Source: an uncultured Clostridia bacterium
GTDB taxonomy: Bacteria > Bacillota > Clostridia > Oscillospirales > Ruminococcaceae
NCBI GenBank assembly: GCA_946498095.1
Contig: CAMMMX010000014.1
Coordinates: 1 to 64,000 of the forward strand
Reading direction: 5' to 3'
Length of the DNA: 64,000 nt
Shown: in pieces, positions 30,357 through 38,774 of the stretch
Layout of the letters: each line of letters begins with the position of its first letter
Numbering within the stretch: the stretch's first letter is position 1
Notes under the pieces: generated by a model
The model's database searches: none
What the model saw: only the letters and a program-made list of their open reading frames with translations
What the model was told of the DNA's origin: nothing
Made by a program: the position numbers and the translations under genes

Positions 30357-30395
30357 AAAAACGTCCGTGAACGGTGCCGGTTCACGGACGTTTTT
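30357..30395 (+). terminator. Intrinsic terminator of the atp operon
   Basis: A-run plus ACGTCCGTGAAC pairs with GTTCACGGACGT plus T-run: about 16 base pairs over a seven-base loop. It lies about 150 bases after atpC. Confidence 0.9.
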
Positions 30396-30401
30396 CCAAA
30401 T

Positions 30402-30444
30402 ATGACAGGATTGTCATTCACGCCTGGCTGATATCGTGTATAAT
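30402..30444 (+). promoter_or_regulatory. Promoter of the envelope-stress operon with response-regulator site
   Basis: TGACA-GGAT-TGTCA (30403-30416) is a perfect inverted repeat, 22 bases upstream of a TATAAT box (30439-30444) that has no good -35. The layout matches the TNACA-N4-TGTNA site of BceR/PsdR-type regulators. A weak basal promoter with an activator site fits autoactivation by the regulator downstream. Confidence 0.65.
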
Positions 30445-30523
30445 AGGAACGAATAGGCCTTCATGCAGGCGTCGTATACGGCGTCCACTTGAAGGTGTAC
30501 ACAAAAAGGAAGGTGTATATACA

Positions 30524-31201
30524 ATGGCTCGCATACTGATTGCCGAGGACGATCAGACGATCGCGCTCGGACTCGAATATTCGCTGAAACAGGAAGGCTT
30601 TTCCGTTACTGTTTGCAGTGACGTCGCGCAGGCCTTGGAGGCGCTTGCACAGCCCTATGATCTTTTGCTGCTTGACCTCTCCCTGCCTGATGGCAGCGGA
30701 TACGAAATTTGTAAGGCCTGTCGCCAAAAAGGAGACACGCCGCTCATTTTCCTTACCGCTTGCGACGATGAGGTCAACGTCGTCATGGGGTTGGATATGG
30801 GGGCGGATGACTACATTACAAAGCCTTTTCGTATCCGCGAATTGACGTCACGCATCCGAACGGTGTTACGCCGTTATAGCAAATCGTCGGACGCGCCTGC
30901 AGTGCTGGAAGCAGGCGATATCAGTGTCCAGCCGGCACAGGCGAAGGTGTTCAAAAACGGACAGGAAATCCTGCTGACGGTGCTGGAGTATCGCCTTTTG
31001 CTGACGCTGTTGCACCATAAGGGGAAAGTCCTGTCCCGCGGGCAGCTGTTGGAAGGGATCTGGGACATTGCCGGGGATTTTGTCAACGACAACACGCTGA
31101 CGGTGTATATCAAACGTCTGCGGGAAAAAATCGAGGACGATCCGCAGAATCCGGCTTGTATCAAAACAGTGCGTGGGTTGGGGTATAAAATTGACGGCTG
31201 A
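30524..31201 (+). CDS. OmpR-family response regulator
   Basis: Two-component regulator of 225 residues. The receiver domain has the acidic pocket EDD (8-10), the phosphorylated D51 in LLLLDLSLPDG, and ITKPF. The C-terminal winged helix has NDNTLTVYIKRLREKI and ends TVRGLGYKI. It is close to VanR, BceR and similar envelope-stress regulators. The kinase gene follows after 20 bases. Matching inverted repeats at 30403 and 32267 are likely targets. Confidence 0.93.
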   Translation: MARILIAEDDQTIALGLEYSLKQEGFSVTVCSDVAQALEALAQPYDLLLLDLSLPDGSGYEICKACRQKGDTPLIFLTACDDEVNVVMGLDMGADDYITKPFRIRELTSRIRTVLRRYSKSSDAPAVLEAGDISVQPAQAKVFKNGQEILLTVLEYRLLLTLLHHKGKVLSRGQLLEGIWDIAGDFVNDNTLTVYIKRLREKIEDDPQNPACIKTVRGLGYKIDG

Positions 31202-31221
31202 GCAGAAGCCGGCTAGGGTGA

Positions 31222-32244
31222 ATGGGGTTTATGGTGATGCGTTTTTTTCGGAACAGGGAGATCAAATGGCTGACATTATTGCTGGTTGCTATTTCCGCAG
31301 GGGGGACGACGGCAGGCTTTCTGATGCTGTCCAGAGAGGCAGGCATGCTGGTACTTTTCGTCAGCGGCGCGCTGACGCTGATTTTTCTTGCTTTTACTGT
31401 TGCACGATATGTTGAAATCAGCCGTCTGGCCGCTTATCTGCGTAAAGTCAGTCGTCGGGACTATACGCTGGATATCCGCGATAACCGGGAAGGAGAGCTG
31501 AGTATTCTCAAAAGCGAGATTTACAAGGTCACAGTCATGCTCAGCCAGCAGTCCGAGCAGCTGAAAAAGGACAAACTATGGCTGTCCGATTGCTTGTCAG
31601 ACATTTCACACCAGCTCAAAACGCCGCTTACGTCGATGTTTGTCATGACGGATCTGCTGAAGGACGAAAACTTACCTGCAGACAAGCGAAAAGAATTCTC
31701 CGATAAGCTCAACCAGCAGCTTGAACGGCTGCAGTGGCTGCTGACGTCGCTGCTCAAGCTGTCACGCTTGGATTCTGGTACGGTTACTTTCAGGAAGGAA
31801 CAGATAAGCGCAAAGAAGCTGGTTCAGAAGTCTGCCGAAGGCCTGATGATCCCGTTGGAACTACGGGATCAAACGATGCGGGTATCCGGGCCGGATATGG
31901 CTTTGCAGTGTGACAGTAGATGGACATCGGAAGCGCTTGTCAACATCCTGAAAAACTGTATCGAGCACACGCCAAACGGTGGCGAGATTCGGATTCGTCT
32001 CGAGGACAACCCCTTGTTTTCCAGCGTGACGGTATCGGACAACGGAGAGGGAATTGACAGGAAGGATTTGCCCTACATTTTCAATCGCTTCTATAAGGGC
32101 AGGAACGCTTCGCCAGACAGTATCGGAATAGGTTTAAACATGGCCAGGACAATTATCGAAGCACAGGGAGGAAGCATCGAGGTACAAAGCCGGAAGGGAG
32201 AGGGGACGCGGTTTCTCATCCGTCTATATAAGGCTGTCGTATAA
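31222..32244 (+). CDS. Sensor histidine kinase, intramembrane-sensing type
   Basis: Membrane kinase of 340 residues. Two membrane helices (about 14-36 and 42-62) are joined by only a few residues, so there is no extracellular sensor domain. This is the topology of BceS-like kinases that read the state of an ABC transporter. The H-box SDISHQLKTPLTS has H130; the ATPase domain has NCIEHTPNGG (N box), VSDNGEGID (G1) and FNRFYKG, then IGIGLNMART (G2). It is cotranscribed with the regulator. Several ATG codons lie at the start; I use the first, 31222. Confidence 0.92.
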   Translation: MGFMVMRFFRNREIKWLTLLLVAISAGGTTAGFLMLSREAGMLVLFVSGALTLIFLAFTVARYVEISRLAAYLRKVSRRDYTLDIRDNREGELSILKSEIYKVTVMLSQQSEQLKKDKLWLSDCLSDISHQLKTPLTSMFVMTDLLKDENLPADKRKEFSDKLNQQLERLQWLLTSLLKLSRLDSGTVTFRKEQISAKKLVQKSAEGLMIPLELRDQTMRVSGPDMALQCDSRWTSEALVNILKNCIEHTPNGGEIRIRLEDNPLFSSVTVSDNGEGIDRKDLPYIFNRFYKGRNASPDSIGIGLNMARTIIEAQGGSIEVQSRKGEGTRFLIRLYKAVV

Positions 32245-32266
32245 TTCGTTTTTGTTTCGCTCAAAG

Positions 32267-32320
32267 TGACGAAACTGTCATAAAAAAAGTCACTCCAGCG
32301 TCATTTTCCATGGATAGAAT
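32267..32320 (+). promoter_or_regulatory. Second response-regulator-like site and internal promoter
   Basis: TGACG-AAAC-TGTCA (32267-32280) repeats the TGACR-N4-TGTCA design seen at 30403. TAGAAT at 32315-32320 is a possible -10 without a -35. The effector genes (carboxypeptidase and transporter) may thus be switched on separately from the regulator genes. Confidence 0.55.
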
Positions 32321-32344
32321 AAGCTATGGAAAAGGGGTGTGATG

Positions 32345-33073
32345 ATGCGTAACAAACAACGGACGCGGATGGGAAAGCTTTTTTACGTTCTGCTGTGGAG
32401 CGTCTTTCTATGCCTGTCACTCGTGTTGGGATGGATTGTGTTCCAGAAAATCGGCACAGCGATGCATAACAGCAACAACGAATGGAATCTCATCTTGATC
32501 AATAAGGATCACAAAATGCCAGTTTATTACAAGCCGGACATGGTGCGGGTAACAGAAACCCAGCAGTATGTCGACAAACGGATTGCCGGGGAACTGACTC
32601 GTATGTTGGATGACGCACGTAAGGACGGTATTTCCCTTGCTGTACTACAGGGATATCGAAGTCCTTTACGTTCCGATCAGCTATACAATGATCGCGTCGA
32701 GGAGTTGACGTCACAGGGGATGACAAAGAAACAGGCCCGACAAGAGGCGTCGCTTTGGGTTGCCATGCCCTATGAAAGCGAGCACAATGCGGGAATTGCG
32801 GTAGATATTGTCACCCATGCCTACTATAATGGAACTTGGGATGCCTTGGAAGCGTCGGGGACTTTGGACGTTCAGCCGGAATTCGTCTGGCTGCAGGAGC
32901 ATGCGGCTGAATACGGCTTTATCTTGCGCTATCCGGAGGATAAGACGGAGATTACCAAGACAGGTTATGAACCGTGGCATTACCGCTATGTTGGCAAGGA
33001 ACATGCACAGTATATGGTTCGCAACGGGCTTTGCCTGGAAGAATACCTGGCGCAGCTTTCAAGCTCCTTGTAA
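32345..33073 (+). CDS. D-alanyl-D-alanine carboxypeptidase, VanY type (M15B)
   Basis: Membrane-anchored zinc carboxypeptidase of 242 residues that would remove the terminal D-Ala of peptidoglycan stem peptides. An N-terminal membrane helix (about 10-32) is followed by the M15 domain. The zinc ligands are in SEHNAGIAVDIV (SxHxxGxAxD) and EPWHYRYVG. The length fits VanY and DacY-like enzymes. There is no VanH, VanA or VanX, so this is not a glycopeptide resistance operon; stem-peptide trimming as part of an envelope response is more likely. ATG 32345 is placed seven bases after AGGGG. Confidence 0.9.
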   Translation: MRNKQRTRMGKLFYVLLWSVFLCLSLVLGWIVFQKIGTAMHNSNNEWNLILINKDHKMPVYYKPDMVRVTETQQYVDKRIAGELTRMLDDARKDGISLAVLQGYRSPLRSDQLYNDRVEELTSQGMTKKQARQEASLWVAMPYESEHNAGIAVDIVTHAYYNGTWDALEASGTLDVQPEFVWLQEHAAEYGFILRYPEDKTEITKTGYEPWHYRYVGKEHAQYMVRNGLCLEEYLAQLSSSL

Positions 33074-33170
33074 GTGTTTCCAGGAAAGGCTGCTTTGTGG
33101 AAAAGCATGGAAAAGGCAAGTCAGCTTTTGTTATTAAGACCATTCAAAAAAGAAAGGTGAGGAAGAGCCC

Positions 33171-33875
33171 ATGGAGATACTCAGGGTAGAGAACCTGTCC
33201 AAGATATATGGCAAAGGGGAAACCGAGGTACGCGCGCTGGACAACGTATCCTTCAGCGTGCAGAACGGGGAGTTTGTGGCGATTATTGGCCCGTCTGGTT
33301 CGGGCAAGTCGACATTGTTGCACATTCTCGGCGGTGTAGACCGCCCGTCGTCGGGAAAAGTATTTATCGACGGTACAGATGTCTATTCCCTTTCAGAGAC
33401 GCAGCTTGCGGTATTCCGCCGCCGTCAAATCGGGCTGATTTACCAGTTTTACAATCTGATCCCGGTGCTTAACGTGGAGGAGAATATTACCTTGCCGTTA
33501 CTGCTGGATGAAAGAAAGGTCGACCGTGGACAGCTCGACGAAATCCTCTCCACCTTACGACTGAAGGATCGGCTGCGCCACCTGCCCAACCAGTTGTCCG
33601 GTGGACAGCAGCAGCGCGTTTCGATTGGCCGGGCGTTGATCAATAATCCGGCGCTTGTCTTGGCGGATGAACCTACAGGCAATCTTGACAGTAAAAATTC
33701 TGCCGAGATCGTAGATCTGCTCAAGGCGTCCAACAAAAAATACCACCAGACACTACTCATCATCACCCACGATGAACGGATTGCTTTACAGGCCGACCGT
33801 GTCATCTCGATTGAGGACGGGCGGATTGCCAAGGACGAGGTCATCCGTCCGCACGGTCAGGAGGGTGCGAAATGA
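33171..33875 (+). CDS. ABC transporter ATP-binding protein (LolD/MacB/BceA type)
   Basis: ATPase of 234 residues with Walker A GPSGSGKST, signature LSGGQQQR, Walker B LVLADEPTGNLD and a switch His in IITHDE. The QFYNLIPVLNVEENITLPL Q-loop region is typical of ATPases that pair with FtsX-like permeases. It overlaps the permease start by four bases (ATGA). Confidence 0.95.
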   Translation: MEILRVENLSKIYGKGETEVRALDNVSFSVQNGEFVAIIGPSGSGKSTLLHILGGVDRPSSGKVFIDGTDVYSLSETQLAVFRRRQIGLIYQFYNLIPVLNVEENITLPLLLDERKVDRGQLDEILSTLRLKDRLRHLPNQLSGGQQQRVSIGRALINNPALVLADEPTGNLDSKNSAEIVDLLKASNKKYHQTLLIITHDERIALQADRVISIEDGRIAKDEVIRPHGQEGAK

Positions 33876-36568
33876 ATATCGTCCAAAAGTTGACCATACG
33901 CAACCTAAAAATGAATAAAAGACGGACTATCGTTACCATTATTGGCGTGCTGATTTCTACCGCGATGATTGTCGCCGTCTCCAGCTTTGCTTTTTCGGTA
34001 TATGACTTTATCGTGCGCAATGAGACATATAGCGCGGGAAGCTGGCATAACCGTTTCAACGGTGTCGAATACGAAAAGACGCCGATACTGGAAGACTATA
34101 GCGGTATCAAGGATTATGCCTTTAGCCGCGGAGACGGCTATGCGTTCCTCGACGACGGGAAAAATATGTATAAGCCTTACCTGTACGTGGAGGAGTTTGA
34201 TCAGAAAGCGTTTGAGATGTACCCCATCCATCTTGTGGAGGGCCGGCTGCCCCAGAACAGTAGTGAGCTCGTGATATCTGACCATGTTATCAGTAACGGA
34301 CGGGTTGCGTACAAGGTAGGGGATACACTGACGCTACAGCTAGGAAAACGGATGCTGGATTCAGGGGAAGAGCTGAATCAGATGAATCCTCTGCAGACAG
34401 ATGAAGAGGGAACAACTGTGTATGAGAAACTCGTTCCAGATCATACGAGAACCTTTACCATAGTAGGTATTATCGAACGTCCTGGGACGGAGAATTATTC
34501 GGCACCCGGCTACAGTGCTTTTACCGTTTTAGATCCTGCGTCCCTGACACCTCAGAGCAAAGTGGATGTTTCTGTGCAGCTGACCAATACAAAGGATTTC
34601 TTTACACGAATGGGCAAACTTGCACAGGATCTTGGCATGGAGACAGAAAGTTACGGGGCGGAAGTCGTTTATGGCGGTCGTGGTCAGGGAGAGGAAATAA
34701 TCTACGATGGGATGCAAAACATGAGCGTCCTGCGTTATTATGGCCTGACCGCTACCAATGGGGAAAAAACGACGCTGATCGGCATTAGCGCCATCCTGAT
34801 GCTGCTAATCATGACTGGATCGGTGTCCTTTATCTATAACTCCTTTGCCATTTCGATGGCAGAACGTTCCAAGCAGCTGGGCATGCTGGCATCGGTAGGC
34901 GCGACGCGGCGGCAGAAGCGCAGCTCTGTTGTGTTCGAAGCCGTGCTGATCTCCTGCATCGGGATACCGCTTGGGATCATTTGCGGTATTGTTGGGATTG
35001 GGATTACCGTTGCATGTACAGGGTCGATGCTGCAGCAGGTTTTCGGGTTCCCAGTCCCGTTTAAGCTGGTGGTCTCTTTCTGGGCGATACTTGCTGCGAT
35101 ACTCGTCTCGGCATTGACGGTTGCCCTTTCCATTTACGTACCGTCTAAACGTGCGGCACGGATTACGCCGATAGAGGCGATTCGGATGACTGGCGACGTC
35201 AAGCTGAAGGCCAAGACTGTCCGCACGATGAAGCTAACACGGAAGATTTTCGGCTTTGAAGGTGAGCTGGCGTTGAAGAACCTCAAGCGTAACAGCCGGC
35301 GATACCGTACGACAGTGTTTTCTATTGTTATCAGCATTCTGCTGTATCTGAGTGTTTCCAGTTTTGCCGGGTATACGGTTACCGCTTCTGAGGAATATAC
35401 AGCCCGCCCCAATTATGAAATGCGGGTGTATGCATACGGTTCGCAGGGAGATAACGTAGGGGATGAGTTATTTGAAGATATCCAGGAGCTGGAAGGGATC
35501 GAGCAGATATCTCTCATCACCACTCGGTCTGGTTTTCTGGCAGTGCCTGAAGAAAAGCTTAGCAGTGAGGTACCAAGAGAGAAGATAGAGGAAAACTTCT
35601 ACACAGAATCGTTGAAGGAAGAGATAATACCGGGCTGTTTGAATTATCCGACCAATCTTATTCGCCTCAACAGAGAAGAATTTGAGCGGTACGTAGCGCA
35701 AATAGGCGAGGATATGTCCAAATATACCGACAAGCAGCATCCGGCAGCAATTCTCGTCAACCGTGGCAAGTACTATGATGGTAACGGTAAGGCACACAAT
35801 GTCAAGCTGTTGGATCCGTCGCTTCAGGGGGAGTTGTCCTTTGCCTTAGAGGACCATACAGGAGAGCTGGTGGTGCAGGAGGCCAAGCTGTCGATAGGGG
35901 CGATGACCGATCAGATCCCGATGGGTTCGTTTGCGGACGGCGTAGGATACCTCAACTGTATCCTGCTGGACGAAGTCTATGATGCGATGATGCCTAGCGA
36001 TATAGAAAATTACGTCAGCGGAAGGTCTCAGGAAATCTTTATTAAAACCCAGACGCCGGATCAGCTGGAAGAAAAGATAAACGATATGCTGGATACAAGT
36101 TCCTACCATGGAGGGGTATACAATTATGAAAAGGACATCCGGCAGCAGGAACAACTGCGGATTGTTGTCTTCGTTTTCGTATACGGTTTTATCATCTTGA
36201 TTTCCGCTATCTGTATTGCGAATATTTTCAATACCCTTACCACCGGCATGGCGATGCGGGAAAAAGAACTTGCGATGCTACGGTCAGTGGGGATGACGCC
36301 GAAGTCGTTCTGGCGCATGATTCGTTTTGAAAGCCTCTTTTACGGTATCAAAGCGCTACTATACGGCTTACCGCTGAGTTTACTGATCAATGTTCTCATC
36401 TATAGACAAATGGTGGGCTCCCAGGACATTCACTTTACGATCCCCTGGCTAAGCATTGTTACCGTCGTCGTGGTGATTTTCCTGGTGCTTTTCCTGACTA
36501 TGTGGCTTGCCTGCGGGAAGTTGCGTAGGAAAAATATCATTGACGCATTGAGGCAGGACAGCATTTGA
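33872..36568 (+). CDS. Large FtsX/MacB-type ABC permease, two domains
   Basis: This 898-residue membrane protein has two copies of the same plan. Helix 1 (about 17-45), a large outside domain (45-300) and three helices (to about 430) form the first half. Helix 5 (about 480-505), a second outside domain (510-760) and three helices (to about 885) form the second. The conserved FtsX segments SKQLGMLASVGATRRQK and EKELAMLRSVGMTPKSF follow each large domain. Such permeases act as mechanotransmitters or antimicrobial-peptide removers rather than classic channels. This plan differs from BceB (ten helices, one outside domain), so the partner relation with the kinase is inference. Confidence 0.93.
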   Translation: MNIVQKLTIRNLKMNKRRTIVTIIGVLISTAMIVAVSSFAFSVYDFIVRNETYSAGSWHNRFNGVEYEKTPILEDYSGIKDYAFSRGDGYAFLDDGKNMYKPYLYVEEFDQKAFEMYPIHLVEGRLPQNSSELVISDHVISNGRVAYKVGDTLTLQLGKRMLDSGEELNQMNPLQTDEEGTTVYEKLVPDHTRTFTIVGIIERPGTENYSAPGYSAFTVLDPASLTPQSKVDVSVQLTNTKDFFTRMGKLAQDLGMETESYGAEVVYGGRGQGEEIIYDGMQNMSVLRYYGLTATNGEKTTLIGISAILMLLIMTGSVSFIYNSFAISMAERSKQLGMLASVGATRRQKRSSVVFEAVLISCIGIPLGIICGIVGIGITVACTGSMLQQVFGFPVPFKLVVSFWAILAAILVSALTVALSIYVPSKRAARITPIEAIRMTGDVKLKAKTVRTMKLTRKIFGFEGELALKNLKRNSRRYRTTVFSIVISILLYLSVSSFAGYTVTASEEYTARPNYEMRVYAYGSQGDNVGDELFEDIQELEGIEQISLITTRSGFLAVPEEKLSSEVPREKIEENFYTESLKEEIIPGCLNYPTNLIRLNREEFERYVAQIGEDMSKYTDKQHPAAILVNRGKYYDGNGKAHNVKLLDPSLQGELSFALEDHTGELVVQEAKLSIGAMTDQIPMGSFADGVGYLNCILLDEVYDAMMPSDIENYVSGRSQEIFIKTQTPDQLEEKINDMLDTSSYHGGVYNYEKDIRQQEQLRIVVFVFVYGFIILISAICIANIFNTLTTGMAMREKELAMLRSVGMTPKSFWRMIRFESLFYGIKALLYGLPLSLLINVLIYRQMVGSQDIHFTIPWLSIVTVVVVIFLVLFLTMWLACGKLRRKNIIDALRQDSI

Positions 36569-36744
36569 GAAACCTTGTCAAGTGGCAGTCCGGCTGCCGA
36601 ACGCCGATGGTTTGGCAGATTAGGATTCCTGCCAATATCAGCTAGTCATGCCGCCATGCGGGATTTTGTAACAGATACGCTGTGGGAACTTATCGTTCCC
36701 GCGGACGCGGCATTGACATAGATGCCTTTTCTCTTACCAGGCTG
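36569..36744. other. Spacer after the permease
   Basis: The sequence holds no gene or clear signal up to the terminator. Confidence 0.5.
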
Positions 36745-36787
36745 GGCCCCTGCTGCAAAGGATTGCAGTAGGGGCCTTTGCTTTTTT
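36745..36787 (+). terminator. Intrinsic terminator of the envelope-stress operon
   Basis: GGCCCCTGCTGCAA (36745-36758) pairs with TTGCAGTAGGGGCC (36763-36776) with one mismatch over a four-base loop, then TTTGC and six T. Confidence 0.9.
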
Positions 36788-36807
36788 ATCTATCATAACC
36801 GGTTTCC

Positions 36808-36836
36808 TTGACAATTTAGTGTGTTTGTGTTATCCT
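36808..36836 (+). promoter_or_regulatory. metY promoter
   Basis: Perfect TTGACA (36808-36813), 17-base spacer, TATCCT (36831-36836). It lies about 400 bases before metY. Confidence 0.8.
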
Positions 36837-36842
36837 GAATAA

Positions 36843-37127
36843 AAATATCTGAAGCAGGATAGGGAGAAGCGCACGCTTGCATGAGAGCCTGACAGGGCTT
36901 CCCACTAGAGAGGGGATGCAGCGGCTTTTGCGTAAGAGGATCCCACGACGGGTGTGTTGAGAGCGGAGCGGAAGTTGCGACAGAACGCTTTCATGGTGAT
37001 GTCGGTATAACCGTGCAGGTGGCGTTTTATCAAAGGTATGTGCCGTGGGCTGCCAGACATTCCAGTCGTATTACGGGTATCGTTTCCGTCTTCACAGGGC
37101 AAGCGCTCCGGTGGGGGCGTTTTTTTG
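36843..37127 (+). ncRNA. Long structured leader of metY, class unresolved, with terminator-like end
   Basis: Roughly 400 untranslated bases separate promoter and start codon. Several pairings are possible: GGGAGAAGC with GCTTCCC, and GGGGAT with GATCCC. The stretch ends in CGCTCC (37104-37109) opposite GGGGCG and seven T (37120-37127). SAM-I riboswitch hallmarks were not found. A T-box is conceivable (AGGTGGCG near 37017, AGAGAGGGG near 36907) but the canonical GGTGGNACCGCG is not present and TGGC does not fit Met tRNA. Control by premature termination is likely; the ligand is unknown. Confidence 0.45.
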
Positions 37128-37240
37128 ATTCCATACGATTGCGCATAGGACGGAATAAGGTAAGTTTTCTATTCCGGCCCCAACGGCTTTGGCGTTACAG
37201 TGGATGGAATTTGGTTACAATAAAATAGGGAGGCTTTCTT

Positions 37241-38515
37241 ATGAGAGAGGAAACAAAATGCTTACATGCAGGCTATACGCCTAAAAACGGCGAACCGAGA
37301 GTTTTGCCAATCTACCAGAGTACGACCTATAAATATGATTCTACCGACCATGTAGGACAACTGTTTGATTTGGCGGTAGACGGACACATGTATTCGCGTA
37401 TTTCCAATCCCACGGTGGCAGCGGTGGAGGAAAAAATCGCAGCACTGGAGGGAGGCGTCGGTGCGCTGTGCACGACGTCCGGAATGTCGGCCACATTGCT
37501 TGCGATCCTGAATATCTGTTCGGCAGGCGACAGCTTTATCAGCACGTCGACGATTTATGGGGGTACCGTCAACCTGTTTGCGGTGACACTGAAAAGACTG
37601 GGAATTGAATGCGTGTTTGTCGACGCGGAGGCTTCTGAGGAAGAAATCCAGAAAGCGTTTCGCCCCAATACCCGTCTGGTTTTCGGAGAAACCATCGCGA
37701 ATCCGGCCATTGCGGTGCTAGATATCGAGAAGTTTGCACGTATCGCGCATCAAAACGGCGTGCCGCTGATTGTCGACAATACCTTTGCAACGCCGATTCT
37801 TTGCCGTCCGTTTGAATTCGGCGCCGACATCGTTGTGCACTCCACCTCGAAGTATCTGGAAGGACATGCAGTGCAGATAGGCGGCGCTATCGTTGACAGT
37901 GGCAATTTTGTCTGGACACAGGAGAAATTTCCAGAGCTTGCCACGCCGGATGAGTCCTATCACGGTGTGGTCTATACTCGCGATTTCGGCAAGGCGGCGT
38001 ATGTAACCAAAGCACGTGTGCAGCTGATGCGAGATTTCGGTGCTTATCCAAGTGCACAAGCGGCATGGCTTCTTAATTTGGGGATAGAAACGCTTGCCGT
38101 GCGTATGGAACGGCATTGTGCCAATGCGGACAAAGTCGCGCGGTTCTTTGCCGCGTCAGATAAGGTGGAAGCGGTACACTATCCCTCGCTGGAGAACGAC
38201 ATCTACCACGAGCGGGCGAAAAAATATCTGCCCAAAGGTGCGAGCGGGGTTATTTCAGTCGATATCAAGGGAGGCCGGGACAATGCTGTGATCTTCATGG
38301 ACAGCCTGAAGCTGGCTACCAACGAGGTACATGTTGCGGATATACGGACCTGTGTTCTTCATCCGGCCAGTGCGACTCACCGGCAGTTGAACGATGAGCA
38401 GTTGAAAGCGGCGGGGATTCATCCGGGAATGATCCGCTTTTCCGTTGGAATTGAAAATGTTGACGACATCATCGAGGATGTTGCACAGGCGCTTGCGCAG
38501 ATTAAAGACGAATAA
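37241..38515 (+). CDS. metY: O-acetylhomoserine sulfhydrylase (MetY-like)
   Basis: Cys/Met-metabolism PLP enzyme of 424 residues that makes homocysteine from O-acetylhomoserine and sulfide. MYSRISNPT near residue 50 and the PLP lysine K204 in HSTSKYLEGH are clear. The length and the LLNLGIETLAVRMERHC segment favour MetY over the shorter cystathionine enzymes. Methionine gamma-lyase activity cannot be excluded. It is alone behind a regulated leader, consistent with control by sulfur amino acid supply. Confidence 0.88.
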   Translation: MREETKCLHAGYTPKNGEPRVLPIYQSTTYKYDSTDHVGQLFDLAVDGHMYSRISNPTVAAVEEKIAALEGGVGALCTTSGMSATLLAILNICSAGDSFISTSTIYGGTVNLFAVTLKRLGIECVFVDAEASEEEIQKAFRPNTRLVFGETIANPAIAVLDIEKFARIAHQNGVPLIVDNTFATPILCRPFEFGADIVVHSTSKYLEGHAVQIGGAIVDSGNFVWTQEKFPELATPDESYHGVVYTRDFGKAAYVTKARVQLMRDFGAYPSAQAAWLLNLGIETLAVRMERHCANADKVARFFAASDKVEAVHYPSLENDIYHERAKKYLPKGASGVISVDIKGGRDNAVIFMDSLKLATNEVHVADIRTCVLHPASATHRQLNDEQLKAAGIHPGMIRFSVGIENVDDIIEDVAQALAQIKDE

Positions 38516-38668
38516 AAGGGATGGAAAGAACGTTCCGTCTAGGTATGACGGGGAGTGATTTTTACAGCGTTATGCCGCTTTTGGGCCAAGAGGATCGACA
38601 GCGGCATAGCGGGAGAAAAAAATGTATGAAAATTTCTAAAAGGTCTGGAAATACGGGACAAAATCTGC
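38516..38668. other. metY-ppdK spacer
   Basis: No gene is seen. A T-poor dyad around GCCGCTTTTGGG/CAGCGGC is too weak to call a terminator. Confidence 0.4.
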
Positions 38669-38735
38669 TATAATAGCATCATAATGAGAAGGATCATGGA
38701 ATCTTGCAGGAAAATTCGTTTCCTGCGGGCTTTTT
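38669..38735 (+). promoter_or_regulatory. ppdK -10 box and leader hairpin with T-run
   Basis: TATAAT lies at 38669-38674 with a weak -35. In the leader GCAGGAAA (38706-38713) pairs perfectly with TTTCCTGC (38719-38726), followed by GGGC and five T. It looks like an intrinsic terminator 40 bases before the start codon. Confidence 0.6.
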
Positions 38736-38774
38736 CTGTGTCTTTTTCTAAAATCTATTGGAGGTCGAAATTCA

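Noticed and set aside
30524..33073. Glycopeptide (van) resistance operon
   Set aside because: A regulator, a kinase and a VanY-like gene are present, but vanH, vanA/B and vanX are absent and an ABC transporter follows instead.
36843..37127. Confident T-box call for the metY leader
   Set aside because: GGTGGNACCGCG is not found and the TGGC bulge would not match Met tRNA, so only a generic leader is reported.
37013..37228. 71-codon frame in the metY leader
   Set aside because: It crosses the terminator-like T-run and has no ribosome binding site.
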